The position numbers were made by a program, and so were the translations under genes. The notes below the pieces were generated by a model, which was not told the DNA's origin, searched no databases, and saw only the letters and a list, made by a program, of their open reading frames with translations. From contig NZ_JASZYK010000002.1 in NCBI RefSeq assembly GCF_030317035.1, positions 744,001 through 808,000 of the forward strand: 64,000 nucleotides of DNA, written 5' to 3'. This DNA comes from Variovorax sp. J22G73 (GTDB lineage Bacteria; Pseudomonadota; Gammaproteobacteria; Burkholderiales; Burkholderiaceae_C). Shown here piece after piece: positions 21,601 through 29,957 of the stretch. How positions within the stretch are numbered: position 1 is the first letter of the stretch; the number at the start of each line of letters is the position of its first letter.

Positions 21601-22869
21601 TCAACCCGCCTCGCCCATCAGGTGCGCGGCCATCGCGCGAAACGTCGGCATCGAGGTCGGCAAATGCGCGTTGGCGGCCAGCGGGTGCGAGGCGAAGCGC
21701 GCCACCACCATCTCGGCCACGGGGTCGATGTGCAGCGCCTGCCCGTGGATGCCCTGCGCGATGAAGCTGCCGTGCGCGTCGTGCGCCACCCACCACATGT
21801 TTCGATAGCTCCAGCCGGCCAGCCGCGTGTAGCCCGCGAGTGCGAATCGCGCCGGGTCCGCGCCGCGCCGGATGTCCGCCACCACCGCCTCCGGAACGAT
21901 CTGCGCGCCGTTGAAGAAGCCGCCGAGCCGCATCATTTCGCCCAGCCGCGCCAGGTCGCGCAGGCCGGTGCACAGGCCGCCGCCGGCAAAGTCGGCGCCC
22001 TGCCCGTCGACCGCAAAGGCCGCGTCCTGCTCGGCGCCCAGGCGCGACCAGATCAACTCGCCCAGCACCTTCGCCAACGGTTCGCCGGTAACGCGGCCGA
22101 TGAGCCAGCCCAGCACGTCGGTGTTGACGGTGCGGTAGGCAAAGGCCTCGCCGTGCACGCCCTGCCCCTGCACCGTCTGCAGGAACTGCCGATAGCCCTC
22201 GGCGCCCGCGTAGCCCGGCGGGCGCGGCAGCAGCTCGCCGGCGCGTGCGTGCTTCCACACACCGGCCTCGGCGTCGGCATAGTCTTCCGAGTAGTCGATG
22301 CCGGTCGTCATGTCCATCACCTGGCGCACGGTCGCGCTGCCGAAGGCGCTCGCGGCCAGCTCGGGGATGTAGTGCGCGACCCGCGCGTGTTCGTCCAGCG
22401 TGCCGTCGGCCGCGAGCATGGCGCCCAGCGTGCCGACCACCGACTTGGTGACCGACATCGCCATGTGCTGCCCGTGTTCGTCGAGCGCGCCGAAATAGCG
22501 CTCGTACACGATGCGCCCGCGGTGCAGCACGACGGCGCCGTCGGCGCAGATGGCCTCCAGCGCGCCCAGCCAGTCGGTCGGCGCGCCATCGCCGAAGCGC
22601 GCGAAGCGCAAGGCATCGAGCTCCGGTCGCATCGCGCGCGGCAGCACCGACACCGGCGGCTGAACCTGCCCCTGTCCCTGCCCCTGCCCCTGGGCAGGTC
22701 CGCGTGCGACATTGCGCGTCGGCTGCAACTCGCGCAGGTGCGAGAACGCCCAGCGGTTCTGCGGCGCCTGGAAGATCGGCCGCGCGCGCGGGCGTTCGAC
22801 CGGTGCACCGGCCGTGGGAAATCCATGGCGCCAGCCATCGGCCAGCGCGGTGTCGTCGTCGTGTGTCAT
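21601..22869 (-). CDS. Serine hydrolase of the class C beta-lactamase/NylB fold
   Basis: 422 aa. Catalytic SxxK at S139-V-T-K142, followed by a Tyr motif in MTTGIDYSEDY. The fold family includes beta-lactamases, esterases and 6-aminohexanoate-dimer hydrolase; the SVTKS and DYSED environment is closer to the hydrolase branch than to true beta-lactamases. No signal peptide, so probably cytoplasmic. A six-base repeat encodes a GQ run (residues 60-67). It lies 54 nt from the double-HTH GntR gene end and could belong to the amide-catabolism locus. Substrate unknown. Confidence 0.83.
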   Translation of the reverse strand: MTHDDDTALADGWRHGFPTAGAPVERPRARPIFQAPQNRWAFSHLRELQPTRNVARGPAQGQGQGQGQVQPPVSVLPRAMRPELDALRFARFGDGAPTDWLGALEAICADGAVVLHRGRIVYERYFGALDEHGQHMAMSVTKSVVGTLGAMLAADGTLDEHARVAHYIPELAASAFGSATVRQVMDMTTGIDYSEDYADAEAGVWKHARAGELLPRPPGYAGAEGYRQFLQTVQGQGVHGEAFAYRTVNTDVLGWLIGRVTGEPLAKVLGELIWSRLGAEQDAAFAVDGQGADFAGGGLCTGLRDLARLGEMMRLGGFFNGAQIVPEAVVADIRRGADPARFALAGYTRLAGWSYRNMWWVAHDAHGSFIAQGIHGQALHIDPVAEMVVARFASHPLAANAHLPTSMPTFRAMAAHLMGEAG

Positions 22870-22888
22870 GAAAGGGAAGAAAGGGTGT

Positions 22889-23815
22889 TCAGTCGCCCAG
22901 CACGCCTTGCACGCGGCGCTCGAGCAGGTCGCTGGCGCGGCTCAGGTGCAGCCGCATGTGTTCGGCCGCGGTGGCCAGGTCGTTGCGCTCCACCGCGTCC
23001 AATATTTCCAGGTGCTCGTGACACGACTTGTGCAGCAGGTCGATGTTCACCAGCGGGTAGTCCGACAGGTCCGACATGCGGCGCAGCCGGTTTTGCTGCT
23101 GCACCGCGTCCAGGAAGAAGCGGTTGCCCGAGGCGCTGGCCAGCAGCTCGTGGAACTGCGCGTTGGCCTCGAAGAAGTCCATCCACGAATAGCGCGAGGC
23201 ATGCACCAGCAGGCCCTGCTGCCGCTCCCTGCAAGCCAGCAGCCGCTGCAGGTCGACCTGGAAGCCGGGCTCGCGCAGGCCCGCGCATTCGACCGTGAGC
23301 CGAAAGCGGTAGCTCTCGCGTTCGCTTTCGACCGAGTCCAGCGTTTCGGTGAACTCCCAGCGCTGGTAGTGGCGCCCGCGCAGCACGCCGTCCTGCAGCA
23401 GCGTGGTGAGCACGGTGCGCAGCAGCGGGCGCGGCACGGCGTAGGTCTGCGCCAGCTCCAGCTCGTTCACGCGCGTGGGCAGCTTGCCCGCGAGGCGGTC
23501 GCGCAGCAGGCGGTAGTACAGGGTTTTTTCCTCGTCCTCGGGCATCTCGCGCCGGGCCCGGCCCAGCGCCTCGCGGTCGGCCACCAGCGTGTAGCCGCGG
23601 TTGGGCACGTGGGCCAGCAGCGCGCGCTCGTGCAGAAAGCGCAGCGCCGCGCGCACCGGCGTGCGCGAAATGCCGAGCCGCCCGGCCAGGTCGGCCTCGG
23701 TCATGTGGCGGCCGTTTTCGTAGCCGCCGGCCAGCGCCTGGTCGAGGATGTAGCGGCTCACGCGCTGGGTGAGCGGCGGAATCGCCTTCTCGAATTGTTC
23801 CAACTGTTCGGCCAT
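22889..23815 (-). CDS. GntR-family regulator with two winged-helix domains
   Basis: 308 aa from ATG 23815, which has GGAGAA 8 nt upstream; ATG 23854 would add 13 residues. A normal GntR HTH (residues ~14-75, with MTEADLAGRLGISRTPVRAALRFL) is followed by a second HTH-like segment (residues ~95-150: LYYRLLRDRLAGKLPTRVNE, then AQTYAVPRPLLRTVLTTLL), and only then an FCD-type helical domain. Usual FCD regulators are about 220-250 aa. It is divergent from the aminotransferase operon across a perfect inverted repeat and most likely controls that operon. Confidence 0.88.
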   Translation of the reverse strand: MAEQLEQFEKAIPPLTQRVSRYILDQALAGGYENGRHMTEADLAGRLGISRTPVRAALRFLHERALLAHVPNRGYTLVADREALGRARREMPEDEEKTLYYRLLRDRLAGKLPTRVNELELAQTYAVPRPLLRTVLTTLLQDGVLRGRHYQRWEFTETLDSVESERESYRFRLTVECAGLREPGFQVDLQRLLACRERQQGLLVHASRYSWMDFFEANAQFHELLASASGNRFFLDAVQQQNRLRRMSDLSDYPLVNIDLLHKSCHEHLEILDAVERNDLATAAEHMRLHLSRASDLLERRVQGVLGD

Positions 23816-23864
23816 CCAGGGGTTCTCCGTACGTCGCGGTCCGGGGCCGATCATCGCCGGGGTT

Positions 23865-23914
23865 TTGTATTTTTGGTGCTAAAAAACCATGTACATCTCG
23901 CACCAAAAATACAA
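23865..23914. promoter_or_regulatory. Perfect 15-bp inverted repeat operator candidate
   Basis: TTGTATTTTTGGTGC (23865-23879) and GCACCAAAAATACAA (23900-23914) are exact reverse complements 20 nt apart, in the 165-bp region between the GntR gene and the aminotransferase operon. The spacer also holds the self-complementary ATGTACAT (23889-23896), and AATTTAAATT follows. The AT-rich composition stands out in this GC-rich genome and probably overlaps both promoters. Confidence 0.75.
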
Positions 23915-23980
23915 TTTAAATTTCAAGATCAGCGCCACGACGGCCCGGGCACCGGGTCGATTCCCAACGGAGAAAACCTC

Positions 23981-25372
23981 GTGGCCCCAGCCGACACCCT
24001 GTCTTCGCGTTCCCAAGCACCTGCCTCGACCAGTTCGGGTACCTCGCCCGCCTCGCTCGAGGCCTTCTGGATGCCATTCACCCCCAACCGCAAGTTCAAG
24101 CAAGCGCCACGCCTGATCGTCGGCAGCGAAGGCCTGTACTACGACCTGGCCGACGGCCGCCGCGTGCTCGATGCCATCGCCGGCCTGTGGTGCGTCAACG
24201 CCGGGCACCGCAACCCGCGCATCAGCGCGGCCATGAAGGCGCAGATCGACGTGCTCGACTACGCCTCCAACTTCCAGATCGGCCACCCCGGCGCCTTCGA
24301 GCTTGCCGAGCGCCTGGCGCAGATGGCGCCCGCGGGCATGGACCACGTGTTCTTCACCAACTCGGGCTCCGAGTCGGTGGACACCGCGCTCAAGATTGCC
24401 GTGGCCTACCACCGCGCACGCGGCGACGCGGGCCGATACCGCCTCATCGGGCGCGAGCGGGCGTACCACGGCGTGGGCTTCGGCGGCATCTCGGTGGGTG
24501 GCATCGGCCGCCAGCGCAGCACCTTCGGGCCGCTGCTCAACGGCGTGGACCACCTGCCCCACACGCTCGACCTGGCGCGCAACGCCTTCTCGCGCGGCGA
24601 GCCGGCGCACGGCATCGAGAAGGCCGACGCGCTCGAAGCGCTGCTCACCCTGCACGACGCATCGACCGTCGCCGCCGTCATCGTCGAGCCCGTGGCCGGC
24701 TCCACCGGCGTGCTGCCGCCGCCGCGCGGCTACCTGAAGCGGCTGCGCGAAATTTGCGACAAACACGGCGTGCTGCTGATCTTCGACGAGGTCATCACCG
24801 GCTTCGGCCGCCTGGGCGCGAACTTTGCGGCCGACCTGTTCGGCGTGGTGCCCGACATCATCACCACCGCCAAGGGCCTGACCAACGGCGCCGTGCCCAT
24901 GGGCGCGGTGCTGATGCGCGGCGCGGTGCACGACGCCTTCATGCAGGGCAGCGTGAGCGCGGTGGAGCTGTCGCACGGCTACACCTACTCGGGCCACCCG
25001 CTGGCCTGCGCCGCCGCCATGGCCACGCTCGACGCGTACCTGCAAGACGGGCTCATCGCCCAGGCCGGCGCGCTGTCGCCCTACTTCGAGGAATGCCTGC
25101 ACGCGCTGCGCGGCCTGCCCGGCGTGGCCGACGTGCGCAACGTGGGCCTGCTCGCCGGCATCGAGCTGCAACCGTGGGCCGCCGGCCCCGGCACGCACGC
25201 GCAGGCCGTGGCGCAGCACTGCCTGGACGCCGGCGTGCTCGTGCGCTCGGTGGGCGACACCATCGCGCTGTCGCCGCCCTTCACGCTGGAGCGCAAGCAC
25301 ATCGACCAGATCGTCGACAGCCTGCGCGCCGCCATCGCGCAGACCGCGCAGGCCACCGACGTGGCCGCCTGA
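23981..25372 (+). CDS. Class III omega-amino acid:pyruvate aminotransferase
   Basis: 463-aa PLP enzyme of the beta-alanine/omega-amino acid:pyruvate group. Seen: LWCVNAGHRNPRI, TNSGSESVDTALK, DEVITGFGR with the PLP-ring Asp, TTAKGLTNGAVPMGAVL with the Schiff-base Lys, and HGYTYSGHPLACAAA. GTG 23981 is chosen because GGAGAA lies 6 nt upstream. It would deaminate an omega-amino acid or amine to a semialdehyde in the cytoplasm. First gene of an eight-gene plus-strand operon likely controlled by the divergent GntR protein. No aldehyde dehydrogenase gene is nearby. Confidence 0.93.
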   Translation: MAPADTLSSRSQAPASTSSGTSPASLEAFWMPFTPNRKFKQAPRLIVGSEGLYYDLADGRRVLDAIAGLWCVNAGHRNPRISAAMKAQIDVLDYASNFQIGHPGAFELAERLAQMAPAGMDHVFFTNSGSESVDTALKIAVAYHRARGDAGRYRLIGRERAYHGVGFGGISVGGIGRQRSTFGPLLNGVDHLPHTLDLARNAFSRGEPAHGIEKADALEALLTLHDASTVAAVIVEPVAGSTGVLPPPRGYLKRLREICDKHGVLLIFDEVITGFGRLGANFAADLFGVVPDIITTAKGLTNGAVPMGAVLMRGAVHDAFMQGSVSAVELSHGYTYSGHPLACAAAMATLDAYLQDGLIAQAGALSPYFEECLHALRGLPGVADVRNVGLLAGIELQPWAAGPGTHAQAVAQHCLDAGVLVRSVGDTIALSPPFTLERKHIDQIVDSLRAAIAQTAQATDVAA

Positions 25373-25392
25373 ATTCCGCAAGAAAGCACAAG

Positions 25393-26496
25393 ATGGACAT
25401 CGACTCGTTTCCCCTCTACGACATCGAAGGCGACGCCGCGCAATGCGGCCGGCAGTACGGCCGCGCCGCCGGCGACCGCATCGACCTGAGCCTGCGCACC
25501 TACCGCGCCGCCTTCGAGCGCGTGGGCCTCGGCTGGGACCGCACCCGCGCGCTGGCGCGCCGCTTCATGCCGATGATCGAGGCCTTCGACGCCGGCATGC
25601 TGCGCGAGATCGAGGGCGTGGCCGAAGGCGCGGGCGTGCCGCCCGAAGACATCGTGGCGCTGAACGCGCGCAGCGAAATGCTCTACGCCTTCAAGCAGCT
25701 CGAAGCCACGGAGCCGCCCGACGGCTGCACCGGCGTGGTGGTGATGCCGTCGGCCTCGGCCAGCGGCAAGCTCATTCACGCGCAGAACTGGGACTGGCGC
25801 GTCGAAAGCCTCGAACTCGGCGTGGTGCTGCGCATCAAGCCGGCCAAGGGCCCCGCCATCCTGACCTTCGCGGAGGCGGGCACGCTCGCACGCGCCGGCC
25901 TCAACAGCGCGGGCATCGCCGTCACGGGCAACTTCATCAAGGCCGACAGCGACGGCAAGCAGCAGGGCGTGCCGCTGGCGCTCATTCGCCGCGGCATCCT
26001 GCAGTCGGACCTGTATGCGAACGCGCTGGGCGTGGTGTGCCGCACGGCGCGCTCCATTTCCAACAACATGATCCTCACGCACGCCGAAGGCGAGGCCGTG
26101 AGCCTGGAGACCTGCCCCGACCAGGTGTTCTGGCAGCAGCCCGAAGGCGGCATCCTGGTGCACGCCAACCACTTCAAGACGCCGGCCGCGCTGGCCCGCG
26201 TGGTCGACCGCAGCCTGGAGACCACGCCCGACTCGCTGTACCGCGACCGCCGCGTGACCGAGGCACTGCACCTGCAGCGCGAACGCGCCGGCGGCCTCAC
26301 CGAAGAAGACGTGCTCGTCGCGCTGCAAGACCGCTTCGGCGCGCCGCGCGCCGTGTGCCGCAGCCCGAGCGCGGGCCCCGGCGGCGCGTCGTCGGCCACG
26401 GTCGCGACCATCGTGATGGACCCGGCGGCACGAAAGATGCGCATCGCCCCCGCGCCCTTCAAGCCCACGCACCGCTTCACCGAGTATTCCCTCTGA
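25393..26496 (+). CDS. C45-type Ntn hydrolase (acyl-CoA:6-aminopenicillanate acyltransferase-like)
   Basis: 367 aa. Members of this Ntn family are made as precursors that self-cleave before a Cys which becomes the N-terminal nucleophile; here C112 in DGCTGVVV fits, followed by HAQNWDW. They hydrolyse or transfer amide-linked acyl groups. There is no signal peptide. Twenty nt separate it from the aminotransferase, so it may cleave an imported amide or peptide to release the aminotransferase substrate. The actual substrate is unknown. Confidence 0.9.
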   Translation: MDIDSFPLYDIEGDAAQCGRQYGRAAGDRIDLSLRTYRAAFERVGLGWDRTRALARRFMPMIEAFDAGMLREIEGVAEGAGVPPEDIVALNARSEMLYAFKQLEATEPPDGCTGVVVMPSASASGKLIHAQNWDWRVESLELGVVLRIKPAKGPAILTFAEAGTLARAGLNSAGIAVTGNFIKADSDGKQQGVPLALIRRGILQSDLYANALGVVCRTARSISNNMILTHAEGEAVSLETCPDQVFWQQPEGGILVHANHFKTPAALARVVDRSLETTPDSLYRDRRVTEALHLQRERAGGLTEEDVLVALQDRFGAPRAVCRSPSAGPGGASSATVATIVMDPAARKMRIAPAPFKPTHRFTEYSL

Positions 26497-26550
26497 GTTG
26501 TTCGCGCTTCCCTTGATCTGATCGGCCCAGCCCACGCCAGGAGTGTTGTC

Positions 26551-28182
26551 ATGAAAGTTCCAGTGCCTCCCTTGCCCCTTGTCTCTTGCCCGCCCCGTGC
26601 ATTGCGCACCGCCACGCTGACCGTGGCGCTGGGCCTTGCAACCGCCGTCGCGGCCATGGCCCAGCCAGCCCCCGGCACCAGTGCAGGTGCCGGGCAGACG
26701 CTGCGCGTGCAGATCAACTCCGACATCCGCAGCACCGACCCCGGCGGCAACCGCGACGACAACACCGACAACGTGCTGCTGCACGTGGGCGAAGGGCTGG
26801 TGGCGCTGCGCGAAGACACCTCGGTGGGCCCGATGCTGGCGAGCAAGGTCGACACCTCCGCCGACGGCCTCACCTACACCTTCACCCTGCGCGACGGCGT
26901 GAAGTTCCAGAACGGCGCCACGCTGGTGGCCGACGACGTGGTGTGGAACTGGCAGCGCTACCTCAAGCCTGCCACCAACTGGCGCTGCCTGCCGGAGTTC
27001 GACGGCAAGGGCATGACCAAGGTGCTGTCGGTCGAGGCACCCAACCCCAAGACCGTGGTCTTCAAGCTGGAGCGCCCCAGCGCCCTCTTTCTCACGATGA
27101 TGGCACGGCCCGACTGCGGCAGCGCCGCCATCCTGCACCGCAGCTCGCTCAACGCCGACGGCAGCTGGAAGGAGCCCGTGGGCACCGGCCCCTACAAGCT
27201 CAAGGAATGGAAGCGCGGCCAGTACATCGAGCTCACCCGCTTCGACGGCTACACCTCGCGCGCCGAGCCGCGCGACGGCCTCACCGGCGGCAAGAAGGCC
27301 GAGGTCGAAAACCTGCGCTTCGTCGTCATTCCCGACTCGGCCGCGGCCAAGGCGGCGCTGTACAGCGGCGGCATCGACGCCTTCATCAGCCCCAGCCCCT
27401 CCGACGTGATCGAGATGCGCAAGCGCAGCGACGTGCTGGTCGACACCACGCCCGTGATGACCATGGTCGCGCTGCTGCTGCAGACCAACGACCCCGTGCT
27501 GAAGGACGTGCGCATTCGCCGCGCGCTGGCGCTGGCGCTCGACACCCCTGAAATCGCCCGCACCGTGACCGAGGGGCTCTCCGCCGTCAACAACTCGGTG
27601 GTGCCATCGTCGAGCCCCTACTACGACGCCACGCAGGCCGGCGGCTTCAAGCGCGACCTCACCGCCGCGAAGAAGCTGCTGGCCGAAGCGGGCTACCGCG
27701 GCCAGCCGATCCGCGTGATCGCCAACAAGCGCTACGAGGCGCTGTACTCGGCCGCCGTGCTGGTGCAGGCGATGGCGTCGGAGGCCGGCATCAACGTGGA
27801 GCTGGAGGTGCTCGACTGGGCCACCCAGCTCGACCGCTACACGAAGGGCCAGTACCAGAGCATGGCCTTCGTGTACTCCGCGCGCATCGATCCCTCGCTG
27901 AACTACGAAATGGTTTCCGGCGACAAGGCCGCCCAGCCGCGCAAGGTGTGGGACAGCCCCTATGCGCAAGCGCGCCTCACCGAATCGATGGTGTCGCGCG
28001 ACAAGGCCCGCCGCCAGGTGCTGTTCGACGAAATGCACAAGCAGATGCTGCAGGACGTGCCGATGGTCGTGCTGTTCAACGCCAGCGACGCCACCGCCAT
28101 GCGCAAGAGCGTGGTCGGCTTCAAGGGCTGGGCGCCGGCCAAGCCGCGCTTCTGGAACGTGCGGCTCGCCGCGGCCGGCTAG
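26551..28182 (+). CDS. Peptide/nickel-type ABC transporter substrate-binding protein (SBP family 5)
   Basis: 543 aa with a Sec signal peptide ending at about AMAQ (residue ~38). Periplasmic family 5 binding protein: start of domain I in LRVQINSDIRSTDPG, then LTYTFTLRDGVKFQNGATLVADDVVW, and the GTGPYKLKEWKRGQYIELTR signature. CAGGAG lies 7 nt before the ATG. It captures the ligand for the permeases encoded downstream. Family 5 ligands include peptides, opines, glutathione and sugars, so the name does not fix the substrate. Confidence 0.95.
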   Translation: MKVPVPPLPLVSCPPRALRTATLTVALGLATAVAAMAQPAPGTSAGAGQTLRVQINSDIRSTDPGGNRDDNTDNVLLHVGEGLVALREDTSVGPMLASKVDTSADGLTYTFTLRDGVKFQNGATLVADDVVWNWQRYLKPATNWRCLPEFDGKGMTKVLSVEAPNPKTVVFKLERPSALFLTMMARPDCGSAAILHRSSLNADGSWKEPVGTGPYKLKEWKRGQYIELTRFDGYTSRAEPRDGLTGGKKAEVENLRFVVIPDSAAAKAALYSGGIDAFISPSPSDVIEMRKRSDVLVDTTPVMTMVALLLQTNDPVLKDVRIRRALALALDTPEIARTVTEGLSAVNNSVVPSSSPYYDATQAGGFKRDLTAAKKLLAEAGYRGQPIRVIANKRYEALYSAAVLVQAMASEAGINVELEVLDWATQLDRYTKGQYQSMAFVYSARIDPSLNYEMVSGDKAAQPRKVWDSPYAQARLTESMVSRDKARRQVLFDEMHKQMLQDVPMVVLFNASDATAMRKSVVGFKGWAPAKPRFWNVRLAAAG

Positions 28183-28200
28183 TCGAAGGGCCACGGCTTC

Positions 28201-29145
28201 ATGCTCGCCTACCTCCTGCGCCGGATCGCGATGACGATCCCGACGCTGCTGCTGGTCTCCATCGCGGTGTTCGCCCTGATGCGGCTCATTCCGGGCGACC
28301 CGGTGCTGCTGATGCTCGGCGAAGGCGCCGACCCCGCGCAGCTCGCGGCCATGCGCCACCAGATGGGGCTGGACCAGCCCCTTCCCGTGCAGTACCTCGT
28401 GTGGCTGCGCCATGCGCTCGCGGGCGACCTGGGCGTGTCGACCACCAACGGCCTGCCGGTGCTGCCGCTGATCTGGGACCGCTTTCACGTCAGCGCCGTC
28501 ATCGTGCTGGTCGCGGTGGCGCTGGCCTCGCTCATCGCGGTGCCGGCCGGCCTGGTCGCCGCCTGGCGCAAGGACAAGCCGACCGACCTGGCCATCATCG
28601 GCGCGGCCACGCTCATGCTGTCGGTGCCCAGCTTCTGGCTGGGCCTGCTGCTGTTGATGTTCTTCGGCCAGTACCTGGGCTGGCTGCCGGTGGTGGGCTA
28701 CGTGCCGCTGTCGGAGAGCTTCTCGCAGGGCGTGCTGTACGTGATCTTGCCGATCGTCACGCTGCTGCTGGTGGAAACCGGCGTGCTCACGCGCATGTCG
28801 CGCGCCAGCACCATCGAGATATTGCGGCTCGAATACGTGACGCATGCGCGCGCCAAGGGCGTGCCCGAGTCGCAGGTGCTGCGCCGCCACGTGCTGCCCA
28901 ACGCCTTCAACCCCACGCTCACCATGATCGGCCTCATCCTGGGCCACCTGCTCAGCGGCATCGCGGTGCTGGAGACCGTGTTCACCCTGCCCGGCCTGGG
29001 CCGCCTGATGATCGATTCGATCTTCGCGCGCGACTACCCCGTGCTGCAGGGCTGCCTGCTGTTCACCGCATGCATCTACGTGGTCATCAACCTGCTCGTG
29101 GACATGTGCTACCCCCTCTTCGACCCGCGGGTCTCGGTGCAGTGA
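28201..29145 (+). CDS. ABC transporter permease, DppB type
   Basis: 314-aa inner-membrane permease with about six hydrophobic segments. Seen: N-terminal RRIAMTIPTLLLVS, the DppB-type FALMRLIPGDPVLLMLG, and the EAA loop region (EYVTHARAKGVPESQVLRRHVLPNA) that contacts the ATPase. Eighteen nt follow the binding-protein stop. Its stop overlaps the next permease start as GTGA (29142-29145), so the two are translationally coupled. Confidence 0.94.
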   Translation: MLAYLLRRIAMTIPTLLLVSIAVFALMRLIPGDPVLLMLGEGADPAQLAAMRHQMGLDQPLPVQYLVWLRHALAGDLGVSTTNGLPVLPLIWDRFHVSAVIVLVAVALASLIAVPAGLVAAWRKDKPTDLAIIGAATLMLSVPSFWLGLLLLMFFGQYLGWLPVVGYVPLSESFSQGVLYVILPIVTLLLVETGVLTRMSRASTIEILRLEYVTHARAKGVPESQVLRRHVLPNAFNPTLTMIGLILGHLLSGIAVLETVFTLPGLGRLMIDSIFARDYPVLQGCLLFTACIYVVINLLVDMCYPLFDPRVSVQ

Positions 29146-29957
29146 AGAAGATCAAGACCCATACCCTCGTCGGCGGCGTGCTCATCGCGGTGCTGCTGGT
29201 CCTGGCCGTGGTGGCGGCCGTGTGGACGCCCTACAACCCGCTGGGCATCGACCTGCGCGCCAAGCTGCAGCCCCCTTCCATGGCCCATTGGCTGGGCACC
29301 GACGAGTTCGGCCGCGACGTGGCCAGCCGCGCCATGCAGGGCGCGGCCACCAGCTGCCTGGTCGCGCTGCTCACGGTCACGCTGGCCACGGGCATCGGCC
29401 TGGTGGTGGGCGTGGTCGCGGGCTTCGTGCGCGGCTGGACCGACCGCGTGCTCATGGCCTTCAACGACACGCTGCTGGCCTTTCCGGGCCTGCTGCTGGC
29501 GCTGGGCGTGATGGTGATCGTGGGCGCCAACAAGTGGGGCATCGTGCTGGCGCTGAGCCTGGCGTATGCGCCCTCGGTGGTGCGCGTGGTGCGCGGCACC
29601 GTGCTGTCGCTGCGCGAGCGCGAGTACGTGGAGGCCTCCCGCATGATCGGCAACGGCGAGCTCTACACCATGTGGCGCCACATCCTGCCCAACTGCGTGG
29701 CGCCCGTGGCCGTGCTGGCCACCAGCATGTTCGGCTGGGTGCTGCTGTCGGAAAGCGCGCTGAGCTTTCTCGGCCTGGGCGTGCCGCCGCCCGCGCCCAC
29801 CTGGGGCAACATGCTCGCCAGCGCGCGGCCCTACATGGCCTCGGCCGTATGGCTGTGCGTGGTGCCGGGCCTGTGCATCGCGCTCACGCTGCTGGGCATC
29901 AACCTGTTGGGCGAATCGCTGCGCGACCGGCTCGACCCGCGCACGGAGAAGGCATGA
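29142..29957 (+). CDS. ABC transporter permease, DppC type
   Basis: 271-aa permease. Seen: HWLGTDEFGRDVASR near residues 46-60 (DppC/OppC hallmark), the EAA loop in REYVEASRMIGNGELYTMWRHILPN, and FLGLGVPPPAPTWGNML near the C-terminus. The start is GTG 29142, overlapping the dppB-type stop. Its stop overlaps the ATPase start as ATGA (29954-29957). The N-terminus is shorter than some DppC proteins but includes the first membrane segment. Confidence 0.94.
   Translation: MKKIKTHTLVGGVLIAVLLVLAVVAAVWTPYNPLGIDLRAKLQPPSMAHWLGTDEFGRDVASRAMQGAATSCLVALLTVTLATGIGLVVGVVAGFVRGWTDRVLMAFNDTLLAFPGLLLALGVMVIVGANKWGIVLALSLAYAPSVVRVVRGTVLSLREREYVEASRMIGNGELYTMWRHILPNCVAPVAVLATSMFGWVLLSESALSFLGLGVPPPAPTWGNMLASARPYMASAVWLCVVPGLCIALTLLGINLLGESLRDRLDPRTEKA

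Noticed and set aside
21601..22869. True beta-lactamase (resistance gene)
   Set aside because: No signal peptide, and the motifs after SVTK differ from class C enzymes; a general serine hydrolase is the better call.
25081..28947. Very long open frame on the minus strand opposite the ABC operon (over 1200 codons)
   Set aside because: The product is rich in His, Arg, Gly and Ala with no family motif, typical of the antisense frame of high-GC coding DNA. The plus strand carries well-defined genes over the same stretch.
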